64,000 nt of DNA from Paracoccaceae bacterium (GCA_024742705.1 JANSXZ010000018.1:1-64000); one strand, 5' to 3'; shown: positions 19,556 to 28,945, counted from the stretch's first letter. Numbers and translations are program-made. Notes: generated by a model from the sequence alone, not told the origin.

Positions 19556-20496
19556 GAGTAGCGGATCCTCGGATCGAGCAGGACATAGGCAATGTCGATG
19601 AGAAGGTTGATCACAACGTAGATCAGCGAGGCGAGCAGGATCACCGCCTGGATGACGGGATAGTCGCGGGCCAGAACCGCGTCGACGGTCAGGCGGCCCA
19701 GTCCGGGCAGGTTGAACACAGATTCAGTGACCACCACGCCCGAGATGATCAGCGCAAAGCCGATCCCGATAACGGTGATGATCGGCACGGAACAGTTGCG
19801 CAGCGCGTGCCGCATCAGAACCCGGCTTTCGGGCAGGCCCTTGGCGCGGGCGGTGCGGATGTAATCGTCGCCCAGGATTTCCAGCATCGAGGTGCGGGTA
19901 ATCCGGGCAATCAGCGCGATATAGAGCAACGTGAGCGTGAATGTCGGCAGCGCGATCCGTTCGAGAAAGTCGCCGACCCCGTCACCGATCGGGCGAAAAC
20001 CCTGCACGGGGAACCACTTCAGCTCCATCGAGAAAAGCGAGATCATCAGGTAGCCGATCACGAAAACCGGGATCGAAAAGCCCAGAACCGAAAGCAGCAT
20101 CACGAAACGGTCGATCAGCGTGCCGTGTTTCCAGGCGGCGATAACACCCAGTGGCACGGCAATGACAACCGACAGCGTGATCGTCGTAAGCGCCAGGCTG
20201 ATCGTCGGCTCCATCCGGGCCTCGATCAGTTCGATCACCGGTTTGCCCGACAGGATCGAGGTGCCGAAATCGCCCTGCAACAGGCGGCCGATCCAGGTGA
20301 AGAACTGCACCAGCATCGGATCGTTCAGACCCAGCGAATCGCGGATCGCCTCAAGCTGGGCCGGTGTTGCGGTGTCGCCGGCGATGATCGCGGCCGGATC
20401 GCCCGGTGTCAGGCGCAACAGAAGAAACACGAAAAGGGCCACGAACCCCATGACCGGCACGGCGGCGAGGATGCGTTGAAAGATATACCCGATCAT
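19552..20496 (-). CDS. Peptide ABC transporter permease (DppB/OppB type)
   Basis: A 314-residue inner-membrane permease. The N-terminus MIGYIFQRILAAVPVMGFVA and the LRLTPGDPA motif are characteristic of DppB/OppB. The EAA loop DDYIRTARAKGLPESRVLMR lies near residue 220, and the C-terminus is YVLLDPRIRYS. It is separated from the upstream solute-binding gene by a 105-base gap with a strong hairpin. Confidence 0.95.
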   Translation of the reverse strand: MIGYIFQRILAAVPVMGFVALFVFLLLRLTPGDPAAIIAGDTATPAQLEAIRDSLGLNDPMLVQFFTWIGRLLQGDFGTSILSGKPVIELIEARMEPTISLALTTITLSVVIAVPLGVIAAWKHGTLIDRFVMLLSVLGFSIPVFVIGYLMISLFSMELKWFPVQGFRPIGDGVGDFLERIALPTFTLTLLYIALIARITRTSMLEILGDDYIRTARAKGLPESRVLMRHALRNCSVPIITVIGIGFALIISGVVVTESVFNLPGLGRLTVDAVLARDYPVIQAVILLASLIYVVINLLIDIAYVLLDPRIRYS

Positions 20497-20566
20497 CGCT
20501 GGACAAACCCCTTGAAATCAATTGCGGACCGTGTGGCCCGCAGAAACGGGCCCAGGCCCGGAGAAT

Positions 20567-20591
20567 GGCCCCGCGCGCGTGGCGCGGGGCC
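20567..20591 (-). other. Intercistronic hairpin after the Opp solute-binding gene
   Basis: A perfect 10-bp GC stem (GGCCCCGCGC and GCGCGGGGCC) with a 5-base loop lies just after the solute-binding protein stop and before the first permease. This position fits an mRNA-stabilising or partially terminating element that raises binding-protein output over permease. Confidence 0.6.
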
Positions 20592-20601
20592 GGTTTTCAG
20601 C

Positions 20602-22209
20602 TTACTTGGTGATGTTCCAGAACAGCGGCGCGGGCGCATCCAGCACCCCGTCGAGTTCGGACGACCATGCGGTCGGCACGAAGTACTGGCCGATGGGGGC
20701 ATAGACGGCCTCTTCATAGGCGACCTTCTGGATCTCGGCTGCCAGTTCGATCTGCTTGGCCAGATCGGTTTCGGTGGCATAGGCCGTGCGCAGATCTTCC
20801 AGCTTGGGCACATCGGGCCAGCCGAACCAGCCGCCTTCGGGGCCTTTGCCGTTAACCATGTTGTTGACCAGCGGGTTGAACACGTCCGCGCCCACCCAGT
20901 TGGTCATGAACATGTGCCAGCCGCCATCGGCGATCGACGCCTGGCTGGCGCGCTTGCCCACCAGTGTCTGCCAGTCCATCGCCTGAAGATCGACGACGAA
21001 GCCGGCGTCGCGCATGGCCTGGGCCACGACGACGGGCTGCGTGCGCAGCGTGCCCACGTCGGTGGGGTGCATGATCACGATGGGGGTGCCATCATATCCG
21101 GCTTCGGCCAGAAGGGCCTTGGCCTTTTCCATGCCGTTGCCTTCGATCAGCGTTTCCGAACCGATGTCGGATGCCAGCGGCGTGCCGCAGACGAACATCG
21201 CGCCGCACAGGCTATAGTACTTCGGGTTGCCGACCAGCGCGTCCAGCACGTCTTTCTGATAGACCGATGCGATGGCCGCGCTGCGGATGCGCACGTCGTC
21301 CATCGGCGCGTTCAGCGTGTTTGGGCGCATGATCGTCTGAAAACCCAGCGCGTTGAGGTTCCGCACCGTGATCTCTTCGTTCAGTTCCAGAATAGGCAAC
21401 AGATCGGACGGCGGGCTTTCCCAATAGTCGATCTCGCCGGCCTGAAGCGCGTTCAGCGCGGTCTGGTCGTCGGGCATCACCACCCATTCCACGCGATCGA
21501 CATTAACAACCTTGCCGCCGGAAGCCCAGCTGGCCGGTTCGTCGCGCGGAACGTAGTCTTCGTTCTTGGCATAGACCGCCAGAACGCCGGGCTGGAATTC
21601 ATCGGCAACCCATTTGAACGGGCCGGATCCGATCTGTTCGGGGATCGGCTCGGTCGACGGGGTCTCGGCGAGGCGCTTTGGCATGATGAAGGGCACGTTC
21701 GACGACGGCTTGGCGAGGCTGTCGATCACCAGGCCATAGGGTTCCTTCAGCTGGATCACGAACTCGCTGGCGCTGGCGCCCTGGCTCATGCTGTCGACAA
21801 AGCTCATCAGAACCTGGCCCATGCCGTCGCGCTCGCCCCAGCGGGCGATGGATGCGGCGACGTCCTCGCCGGTGACCGGCGCGCCATCGTGGAACATCAG
21901 GCCGTCGCGCAGGGTGAAGGTGTAGGTCAGGCCATCATCCGAAACGGTGTGCGAAGCCACCATCTGCGGCTGCGGTGTCAGGCTGCTGTCCAGCGCATAG
22001 AGCGTGTCGAAGATCATGTAGCCGTGGTTCCGGCTCATGTAGGCGGTGGTCATGATCGGATCGAGCACCCGCAAAGCCGAGTGTTTGACCGCGCGCAGCG
22101 TCTGCGCATCGACCGGGGCCGCCATTGCGGCCATCCCGGCCAGCGTGGCGGTGAACAGCGCGTTGCGCAGCAGTCCCCGGGTGTTCTTGAACGTCAAAGG
22201 CATATTCAT
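20602..22209 (-). CDS. Family 5 ABC transporter solute-binding protein (peptide/amine)
   Basis: A 535-residue periplasmic binding protein of the DppA/OppA family. An N-terminal signal sequence ends at AAPVDAQ (about residue 36). The SBP_bac_5 hallmarks are LRVLDPIMTTAYMSRNHGYM near the N-terminus and the YTFTLRDGLMFHDGAPVTGEDVAASI segment. The start at 22209 has a GGGAGA ribosome site; the longer in-frame start at 22269 would enter the MlrC gene. Ligand is probably a short or modified peptide, given the MlrC and M20 neighbours. Confidence 0.93.
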   Translation of the reverse strand: MNMPLTFKNTRGLLRNALFTATLAGMAAMAAPVDAQTLRAVKHSALRVLDPIMTTAYMSRNHGYMIFDTLYALDSSLTPQPQMVASHTVSDDGLTYTFTLRDGLMFHDGAPVTGEDVAASIARWGERDGMGQVLMSFVDSMSQGASASEFVIQLKEPYGLVIDSLAKPSSNVPFIMPKRLAETPSTEPIPEQIGSGPFKWVADEFQPGVLAVYAKNEDYVPRDEPASWASGGKVVNVDRVEWVVMPDDQTALNALQAGEIDYWESPPSDLLPILELNEEITVRNLNALGFQTIMRPNTLNAPMDDVRIRSAAIASVYQKDVLDALVGNPKYYSLCGAMFVCGTPLASDIGSETLIEGNGMEKAKALLAEAGYDGTPIVIMHPTDVGTLRTQPVVVAQAMRDAGFVVDLQAMDWQTLVGKRASQASIADGGWHMFMTNWVGADVFNPLVNNMVNGKGPEGGWFGWPDVPKLEDLRTAYATETDLAKQIELAAEIQKVAYEEAVYAPIGQYFVPTAWSSELDGVLDAPAPLFWNITK

Positions 22210-22275
22210 CCTTGTCTCCCTGTTGTTGGATAATTCGCGTGTCGGGCGTCGTGGCCCTTGTTTTTCCACAGTGTT

Positions 22276-23850
22276 TCAGTCGTCGTTGGCTGTCTCCTTC
22301 TGGCGCGCCGCAGCGGCGCTGGACGTGTCGTTATCCGGTGTTCCCCGGCCCTCGCCAAAGGCGCGGCCCAACGGTTCGGTCCGCATCCCCGGCGCCAGCC
22401 GCGTGAACGGCAGGCTGGCCGGGCTGACAGGCATCGGGCCAGGGGCCACGCCGGTCAGTATGCAATGGGCGATGGGATCGAAATCGGCGCGGAAATGCAC
22501 CGAGCTTTTCACCACCAGGATGGCCTCGCTTTCGGGTTCGATACCGACGGACCGGAACATCTCGCGGTCGGCCATCTGTGCCTTGTGGGTGATCACGACC
22601 ACCCGCACGCCACCGATGCGCAGACAGGCCGACGGGCCAAGGTTCAGCGCCGCGCCGCCATAGAACGGCCCGGTGGCGTGCACCTTGCCATCCGTCAGGC
22701 GTTCGACGGTGAAGCGGCCATGAAACGGGGCGTCGCCCGGCACGCCCGAAAAACCGCCCAGCGCGATGTCGATCTGGGCGCCTTCGCCGGCCGCATGCGC
22801 CGCGGCGGCGGCGGCCGGGTCGGCCATGTTGCCCAGCGCGGCGCGGGTGGCCCCGGCCGCGACCAGCGCGCGCAGCATGCCGGTGGTGTTCGAATCGCCG
22901 CCCGCGCCGGGATTGTCCTGGGTGTCGGCGATCACCACCGGTGCCGATGCCGTCGCCGCCAGACGCGTGGCTTCGGCCACGGCTTCGTCGGGGGCATAGG
23001 TGCGCCCGGCGAAGGCGGGTTCGGCTTCGACCACCGCCCGGGCGATGGTTTCGGCGGCGGCCTCTACCTCTGGGGTATCGGTGCCGTAGCACACCACCGT
23101 GGGCCCGCAGCCGGGGAAATCCGCCGCCGGAAATCCGAAAAAGAACGACGTCGATGCAACCGCGCCGGTTTCCTGTGCGGCGGTCAGATCGTAGATCGCC
23201 CGCGCCGGATCGGCGCGCGTGCTTTGCCAGGCGATCGGCACAAGAAATGGCAGCCGGCGGAACGCCTTGACGTAGGGTGCGCCGCGCTGCATCAGCCGGT
23301 CGAGTTGCTGCGCGGCGCGGTAGCCGGTTTCGGCCATGTCGACATGCGGATAGGTGCGAAAGCCCACCAGCACGTCGGCCGCGTCGACCATCCGCCGGGT
23401 GATGTTGCCGTGCAGGTCCAGCGCTGCCGCGATCGGCACATCCGGTCCGACAACCGCGCGCAGACGATCCAGTAATGCGCCTTCGCCGTCGTCCTCGTGT
23501 TCGGCCACCATCGCGCCATGCAGATCCACGAACAGCCCGTCCAGCGGCCCTGCCGCCGCGACGCCTGCGACGATTTCGTCGCTGATCGTGTCATAGGCAT
23601 CGCGGGTCACATGCGCCGAAGGGATGGCCCCCGCCCAAAGCACAGGCACCATCTGCCACCCGGCGGATTCCGCGAAATCGACAGCCCCGCCAATGCCAAG
23701 GTTGATTCCACGCCCGCGGGTGATCACCGCATCGCCCCGGCACAGCGGCATGTACCCGCCGCCCTGTTCGAAATCCGACAGCTTCGCACGGGTCGGCGCG
23801 AAGGTATTCGTTTCGTGCAGAAAGCCGGCCATCGCGACCCTGAAAACCAT
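22276..23850 (-). CDS. MlrC-like M81 metallopeptidase
   Basis: A 524-residue protein of the M81 (microcystinase C) family. Its N-terminus FRVAMAGFLHETNTFAPTRA, the DLHGAM and DLHGNI metal-site motifs, and the C-terminal-domain GGDSNTTGML signature are typical. In microcystin degraders MlrC cleaves the linear peptide in the cytosol, but the family is far wider and most members have unknown peptide or amide substrates. The start at 23850 aligns with the family and has an AGGGGG ribosome site. It is first in the operon with OppA-B-C-DF and two M20 enzymes, and divergent from the IclR gene. Confidence 0.92.
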   Translation of the reverse strand: MVFRVAMAGFLHETNTFAPTRAKLSDFEQGGGYMPLCRGDAVITRGRGINLGIGGAVDFAESAGWQMVPVLWAGAIPSAHVTRDAYDTISDEIVAGVAAAGPLDGLFVDLHGAMVAEHEDDGEGALLDRLRAVVGPDVPIAAALDLHGNITRRMVDAADVLVGFRTYPHVDMAETGYRAAQQLDRLMQRGAPYVKAFRRLPFLVPIAWQSTRADPARAIYDLTAAQETGAVASTSFFFGFPAADFPGCGPTVVCYGTDTPEVEAAAETIARAVVEAEPAFAGRTYAPDEAVAEATRLAATASAPVVIADTQDNPGAGGDSNTTGMLRALVAAGATRAALGNMADPAAAAAAHAAGEGAQIDIALGGFSGVPGDAPFHGRFTVERLTDGKVHATGPFYGGAALNLGPSACLRIGGVRVVVITHKAQMADREMFRSVGIEPESEAILVVKSSVHFRADFDPIAHCILTGVAPGPMPVSPASLPFTRLAPGMRTEPLGRAFGEGRGTPDNDTSSAAAARQKETANDD

Positions 23851-23946
23851 CGAAGCCCCCTGAAGCCCCTCGTTAGCCACCGGACCGGCCGCCAGCCGGG
23901 TCCCGGGGCGGCGCGGACCTGGTGGTCCGTAAGTGTATTGCATTGC

Positions 23947-23965
23947 GATACGCGTGCATCGTATC
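23947..23965. promoter_or_regulatory. Candidate IclR operator
   Basis: GATACGCGTGCATCGTATC is a perfect 6-bp inverted repeat (GATACG and CGTATC) with a 7-base spacer. It lies between the divergent MlrC and IclR starts, 55 bases before the IclR start. The size and A/T-containing dyad fit IclR-family sites; binding is inferred from context. Confidence 0.55.
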
Positions 23966-24019
23966 AAAACGTATGAGTCATATACCGCCCGAGTCAATGG
24001 GGCGTTCGGAGAGCCGATC

Positions 24020-24832
24020 ATGCCACGAAACACCACACGCGCCGAATCCGGGCTGCGCGATTTGTCGGAAAGCCAGCGGAGCGATGCTCTGTTCGTACGA
24101 TCGGTCGAGCGGGCGATGCAGGTGCTTTCGGCGTTTCATCACGCCGACCGGCCTCTCAGCCTGTCCGACATCGCCCAGCACGCGGGTATCGACCGCAGCG
24201 CGGCCCAGCGAATGGTGCATACCCTGCGCGCGCTGGGGTATTTGCGGCGCGACAGCGACGGGCACGGGTTCGTTCCCGGCATCCGGGTGCTGGATCACAC
24301 GCTGGATGCGCTGCGGCTGGACCCGCTGGTGCGCCGTGCCACGCCGGTTCTGCAAGAGTTGCGCAAGGAGGTGCGCGAAAGGGTCGATCTTTCACTATTC
24401 GATGATTTGCGCGTTCTTTATGCGGTTCGCCTGCAAACTAAGCGTCAAACGTTCTACACAACACTGGTCGGCCACAGCGTTCCGACGTTTTGCACATCCG
24501 GAGGTTGGGCGATTCTGTCGCGGCTGCCCGACGATCGGGCCCGTGACATCATCGACCGGTCCGATCGGCGCCCGTTTACGCCGCACACCCTCAGCGACCC
24601 CGAAGCCATCATGGACGAGGTGCGCGCCACCCGCGCGCGCGGTTATTCGCTGGCGTGCAGCCAGATCCTGATCGGCGAGGTGGCCACCGGCTTTGCGGTC
24701 ATGGGTGCCGATGGCGTGCCGGTGGGCGCGATCCACATTGCCGGATCGCTGTCGGAATGGACCCCGGAGGATTTCGCCGCATCGGTCGCGCCCCTGGCGC
24801 AGGAAGCGGCCCGCGCCATCAGCCGCTACTGA
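24020..24832 (+). CDS. IclR-family transcriptional regulator
   Basis: A 270-residue regulator. The winged helix-turn-helix is at about 25-85 (SLSDIAQHAGIDRSAAQRMV), followed by a GAF-like IclR effector domain (100-265). The start at 24020 has a GGAGAG site and avoids an N-terminal extension through the operator region. It is divergent from the MlrC-Opp-M20 operon, which it most likely controls, with effector probably the imported substrate or its hydrolysis product. It is convergent with the M20 gene at 24863. Confidence 0.92.
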   Translation: MPRNTTRAESGLRDLSESQRSDALFVRSVERAMQVLSAFHHADRPLSLSDIAQHAGIDRSAAQRMVHTLRALGYLRRDSDGHGFVPGIRVLDHTLDALRLDPLVRRATPVLQELRKEVRERVDLSLFDDLRVLYAVRLQTKRQTFYTTLVGHSVPTFCTSGGWAILSRLPDDRARDIIDRSDRRPFTPHTLSDPEAIMDEVRATRARGYSLACSQILIGEVATGFAVMGADGVPVGAIHIAGSLSEWTPEDFAASVAPLAQEAARAISRY

Positions 24833-24862
24833 GCTTGCGCGGGCCGGGCGCGGGCGGTCGTT

Positions 24863-26167
24863 TCAGTCCGAGACCCGGTTCAGCCCGCACCACCGCGCCA
24901 CGAAAATCGCCAGAACCTTGGTCAGCTTGCGCACCGATTCCAGTTCCACCCGTTCGTCGAACCCGTGCACGTTTTCCGCATGTGGCCCGATGCAGAACGC
25001 GGGAACATCGTAATAAAGCCCGTAAAACCGCGTGTCGGTCAGGGCTGTCATCTTGTTTTCGCGCATCCGCTCGGTGGTGCCGAAAACCGTTTCATAGGCG
25101 CTCTGCATCACGTCCAGCGCCGGGTCGGCGTCTTCGCCCAGCACATAGCCTTCGGCCTGAAACCCGTTCCAGATGACTTCGGGGGGATTGTTGGACAGGA
25201 ACGGGTGATCGCGCGATGCGGCGGAAACGCAGGCCTCGATCTCGGCCTTTGCCGCCTTCAGATCCTGGCCGGGCAGCACGCCCATCCGGCAATCGATGTC
25301 GCACCAGGCCGGCACGCTCGAGGCCCAGTCGCCGCCGGCGATCTTGCCGGCGTTCAGGTTGAGAGGGTGCGGCACGTCGCCGTAAACCGGATCGTCGGCG
25401 GCGCGCGCGTTCCATTCGGCTTCCAGGGCCTTCAACGCGCTCAGAACGTCATAGCCCGCCATGATCGCGTTCGATCCATTGCCGGCCACGGCCACATGCA
25501 CCGGGCGGCCGCGCACATGCAGCCGGAACCACAAGACGCCGATCTGCGCCCGGTTGATGTGGAAGGCGGAAGGTTCGGGAATCACCGCCACATCCGCGCG
25601 ATAGCCGCGTTGCAGTGTGGAAAGCGCGCCCAACCCGGTGCTTTCCTCTTCGATCACCGATTGAAAATGCAGCGGTGCCGCGGGTTCAAATCCGGCCTTG
25701 CGCAGCGCATCCAGCGCGAACAGGGCCGCCACGGTTCCGGCCTTCATGTCGCCGGCGCCCCGGCCATACATCCATCCATCGCGCACGGTGCCCGAGAAAG
25801 GCGGATCCGACCACATGTCGGCCGGCCCGGCGGGCACCACATCGAGATGCCCCTGAAGGATCAGCGATCGGCCCTTCACCTCGGACGGGTTGTGGCTGCC
25901 CACGACGCTGCGCGCCCGCGAGAAATCGCCATGGATCGGGCCGAAACCGGGCAGATGTTCGAGATCTTCCAGTGCGATCCGCCAATCGTCGACGGCATAG
26001 CCGCGCTTGCGCAGCGCGGCGGCGATGAAATCCTGCGCCGGACCTTCCTGAAATCTCAGGCTGGGGATGCGCACGAAATCCGCAAGAAACCCGATCTGCG
26101 CGTCAAATCCTTCGTCGACGGCGGTTTCGATCTTTCTGATTGCATCTGCGTCGAGGTCTTGTGTCAT
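24863..26167 (-). CDS. M20 family deacylase (ArgE/DapE type)
   Basis: A 434-residue M20 enzyme. Metal-site motifs are LILQGHLDVVPAG, YGRGAGDMKAG and VIEEESTGLGAL, with an extended lid domain (about 215-340) and a C-terminal HGFDERVELESV segment. ArgE/DapE relatives remove acyl groups from N-acyl amino acids or diamines. It is the third gene behind the DoeB/EutE-like deacetylase and the aminotransferase, which suggests a second deacylation step in the same catabolic route. No signal peptide. Confidence 0.9.
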   Translation of the reverse strand: MTQDLDADAIRKIETAVDEGFDAQIGFLADFVRIPSLRFQEGPAQDFIAAALRKRGYAVDDWRIALEDLEHLPGFGPIHGDFSRARSVVGSHNPSEVKGRSLILQGHLDVVPAGPADMWSDPPFSGTVRDGWMYGRGAGDMKAGTVAALFALDALRKAGFEPAAPLHFQSVIEEESTGLGALSTLQRGYRADVAVIPEPSAFHINRAQIGVLWFRLHVRGRPVHVAVAGNGSNAIMAGYDVLSALKALEAEWNARAADDPVYGDVPHPLNLNAGKIAGGDWASSVPAWCDIDCRMGVLPGQDLKAAKAEIEACVSAASRDHPFLSNNPPEVIWNGFQAEGYVLGEDADPALDVMQSAYETVFGTTERMRENKMTALTDTRFYGLYYDVPAFCIGPHAENVHGFDERVELESVRKLTKVLAIFVARWCGLNRVSD

Positions 26168-26269
26168 GTGGCTGTCCTGTATGTGACCGCGCCCCGAGGC
26201 ATCGGGGCCCGCCCCGAGGCTAGACCAAGGCCAGGGGGCGGTCCATCGCGCCTTCGGCGCCGGGCCGTT

Positions 26270-27640
26270 TCAGGCGGTCACCGCCCGGATCGCGCGGACG
26301 GTTGCATCGACAACCTGGTCCACCTCGGCTTCGGTGATGCAGAACGGTGGCGCAAAGCCGATGATGTCGCCTTGTGGCATCGCCCGTGCGATCACGCCGT
26401 GGCCCAGCATTTCGGCGGCGATGCGCGGCCCGATCTTCTGCGCCGGATCGTAGGGTTGCCGGGCCTGCGGGTCCTGCATCAGTTCGACCGCGCAGAGCAG
26501 GCCTTCGCCACGCACCTCGGCGACGCCGTTCAGCCCGGCGGTGGCGTCGCGCATCGCCGCGTTCAGATAGCTGCCCACGCTGCCGGCGCGGGCCACCATG
26601 TCCAGTTCGTCGATCAGCCGCAGGTTGGCCACGCCGGCCGCCGCGCAGACGGGATGCGCGGAATAGGTCCAGCCGTGGCCGATGGGGCCGTTTTCATCCG
26701 TGCCCTGCGCCAGCACCTCCCACATGCGCTTGGACACGATCGAACCCGAAAGCGGCGCATAGGCCGATGTCAGGCCCTTGGCGATGGTGATCAGGTCGGG
26801 CGTGAGGCCATAGTGATCCGATCCGAACATCGATCCCAGCCGGCCAAAGCCGGTCACCACCTCGTCCGCGACCAGCAGGATGTCGTGCTTGCGCAGAACC
26901 TCCTGGATCGCGGCCCAGTATCCCGCCGGCGGTGGCACGATCCCGCCGGTGCCCAGCACCGGTTCGCCGACGAATGCGGCGATGGTGTCGGCGCCCTCGC
27001 GGGCGATCAGGGCCTCGAGGCTGGCCGCGCATTGCGCTGAAAACGCCTCTTCTGACTGTTCCGGGTCGTCGCGGTGCAGATAATAGGGCGCATCGGTGTG
27101 GATCACCTGTGTCAGCGGCAGGTCGAATTTCTTGTGAAACAGTTCGAGCCCGGTCAGCGAGCCGGTCATCAGGCCCGACCCGTGATAGCCGCGCCAGCGC
27201 GATATGATCTTTTTCTTTTCCGGCCGGCCCAGAATGTTGTTGTAATACCAGATCAGCTTGATGTTGGTTTCGTTGGCGTCCGAACCGGACAGCCCGAAGT
27301 ACACCCGCGACATATGTTCCGGTGCGCGGTCCATGATCATCTGTGCCAGGGTGATGGAAGCCTCGGTGCCGTGCCCGACATAGGAATGGTAATAGGCCAG
27401 CTCACGCGCCTGCGCGGCGATGGCATCGGCGATTTCGGTACGCCCATAGCCGACGTTCACGCAGTAAAGGCCCGCGAAACCGTCCAGCAGGCGGTTGCCG
27501 TCGCGATCGACGATATGGGCGCCCGACGCCCCCGAGATCACCCGCGTGGGCGTTTCGCCGCGCGCGTGCTGGGCCAGGTGCGTCGAGGGATGAAAGAAGC
27601 TGTCGCGGTCCCACTGGTCGAGGGTATCGTTTTTCAACAT
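26270..27640 (-). CDS. Class III PLP aminotransferase (omega-amino acid type)
   Basis: A 456-residue fold-type I aminotransferase. The cofactor Lys lies in TIAKGLTSAYAPLSG, the Asp that holds the pyridine nitrogen in [16 protein letters not shown], and the substrate-gate segment is FAGLYCVNVGYG. It resembles omega-amino acid or diamine:pyruvate transaminases. The start at 27640 has a GAGAAAGG site; an in-frame start 8 codons upstream is possible. It sits between a deacetylase and a deacylase and would oxidise the amine freed by them. Confidence 0.93.
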   Translation of the reverse strand: MLKNDTLDQWDRDSFFHPSTHLAQHARGETPTRVISGASGAHIVDRDGNRLLDGFAGLYCVNVGYGRTEIADAIAAQARELAYYHSYVGHGTEASITLAQMIMDRAPEHMSRVYFGLSGSDANETNIKLIWYYNNILGRPEKKKIISRWRGYHGSGLMTGSLTGLELFHKKFDLPLTQVIHTDAPYYLHRDDPEQSEEAFSAQCAASLEALIAREGADTIAAFVGEPVLGTGGIVPPPAGYWAAIQEVLRKHDILLVADEVVTGFGRLGSMFGSDHYGLTPDLITIAKGLTSAYAPLSGSIVSKRMWEVLAQGTDENGPIGHGWTYSAHPVCAAAGVANLRLIDELDMVARAGSVGSYLNAAMRDATAGLNGVAEVRGEGLLCAVELMQDPQARQPYDPAQKIGPRIAAEMLGHGVIARAMPQGDIIGFAPPFCITEAEVDQVVDATVRAIRAVTA

Positions 27641-27674
27641 GTCGGTGCCTTTCTCGGAATTCATCTGCGGCGGT

Positions 27675-28670
27675 TCAGGCCGGAACTTCGACCGCGAGAA
27701 CCGCCAGGCAATCGCCAGCGCCGATCAGGCCGGGGTGATGGCGCGCGGTCATCAGGCCGTCCATCTGCGCCAGAACCGCAAAGGGCGCGCGGCCGGTGTG
27801 GCGCGTGTCCCAGATATGCGCGATCACGTCGTTCTTTTGCACCGTGTCACCGAGACGCACACTATAATCGATCAGACCGCCGTCGATGGCGAAGTGGAAA
27901 CACGCATCGTCGGGTTGCGTCAACATGCGGGTCGGGGCGCGTTCGGGTTGGCCCTGCATGATGCCTTCGTGAATCAGCAGGTTGCGCACGCCCTTGCGGG
28001 CAATCGCCACTGTATCGGGCGTGGCGGTGCCGCCGCCGGCCAGTTCGGTGGTGACAAAGGTCTTGCCCAGCGCCTCGGCGGCGTCGTCGTACATTCCCAA
28101 TGCGTCGATCTCGCGCATTTCGATGGTGAAGGGCGCGTTGAAGGCGTCGCGCGCGGCGCGGCACCTTTCTTCCTGGGCCTTGTCGTCCAGAACGTGGCTG
28201 GCCGCGAAAGGCAGAAAATCCAGCGTCCGCCCGCCCGAGTGGAAATCCAGCACCACACTGGCCATTGGCAGCAATTCGCGCTGGAAGTAATCGGCGATCT
28301 TCGCGGTGGGTCCGCCGTCCGGTGCGCCGGGAAACACCCGGTTCATGTTGCCGCCATCATGGGGCGAGGTGCGCCGCCCGGCCAGAAAGGCGGGATGGTT
28401 CATGAACGGAACCACGATCACCGTGCCGCAAACGTCTTCGGCGCGCAGCGTCTGGGCCAGCGACACCAACGCCAGCGGCCCCTCGTATTCGTCGCCGTGA
28501 TTGGCACCGGTCAGAAGCGCGCAGGGCCCATCGCCGTTGCGGATCACCGTCACCGGGATCTGGATCGCACCCCAGGCGCTGTCGTCATGGCTGTGCGGCA
28601 GGCGCAGATGGCCGTGCTGCACGCCATCGCGGGTGAAATCCACCGTGGGAGAAATCGGATTGGCGCGCAT
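27675..28670 (-). CDS. DoeB/EutE-like N-acetyl-diaminobutyrate deacetylase (AstE/aspartoacylase family)
   Basis: A 331-residue zinc deacylase of the succinylglutamate desuccinylase/aspartoacylase family. The zinc motif GANHGDEYEGP, the central DFHSGGRTLDFLPFAA and the TTELAGGGTAT segment closely match ectoine-utilisation EutE/DoeB, which deacetylates N-alpha-acetyl-diaminobutyrate. No ectoine hydrolase (DoeA) or aspartate-semialdehyde dehydrogenase (DoeC) gene is in the window, so an ectoine role is not established. The start at 28670 has a weak GAGG site. It is first of three co-directional genes and divergent from the methyltransferase gene across a TetR-like palindrome. Confidence 0.85.
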   Translation of the reverse strand: MRANPISPTVDFTRDGVQHGHLRLPHSHDDSAWGAIQIPVTVIRNGDGPCALLTGANHGDEYEGPLALVSLAQTLRAEDVCGTVIVVPFMNHPAFLAGRRTSPHDGGNMNRVFPGAPDGGPTAKIADYFQRELLPMASVVLDFHSGGRTLDFLPFAASHVLDDKAQEERCRAARDAFNAPFTIEMREIDALGMYDDAAEALGKTFVTTELAGGGTATPDTVAIARKGVRNLLIHEGIMQGQPERAPTRMLTQPDDACFHFAIDGGLIDYSVRLGDTVQKNDVIAHIWDTRHTGRAPFAVLAQMDGLMTARHHPGLIGAGDCLAVLAVEVPA

Positions 28671-28821
28671 CGGCTGGCCTCGCGTGGGTCGGGGGTGCGG
28701 CGGGGCGGTGCGCCGCGCGGACACCCCGCGCCGCGCCGCGCGATGCCCTCTCTTGGCGATTCATGGCGCGCGGTGCAAGGGCGCAGATCGCGCGGTGCCC
28801 GGCGCCTTGCCGGCAACTGAT

Positions 28822-28835
28822 TGAATGACCATTCA
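28822..28835. promoter_or_regulatory. TetR-type palindrome, copy 1
   Basis: TGAATGACCATTCA is an inverted repeat TGAATG-N2-CATTCA in the divergent region between the DoeB-like gene and the methyltransferase gene. The same dyad, differing only in the two central bases, occurs at 39874-39887 in another divergent promoter, which makes a shared regulator likely. Confidence 0.65.
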
Positions 28836-28945
28836 TTGACCGGCCGCCCGGTTTCCCGGCACCGGTGCGCGGAAACCGCTTGTCCGGGGGGCGCGGGCGC
28901 GGAATAGTCGGAGCGGAACGAGAGCTGGAGAAGGAAAGACCCGAC

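Noticed and set aside
19807-22233. 808-codon plus-strand open frame opposite the Opp genes
   Set aside because: It is composed of Arg/His/Gln-rich shadow sequence opposite well-defined transporter genes.
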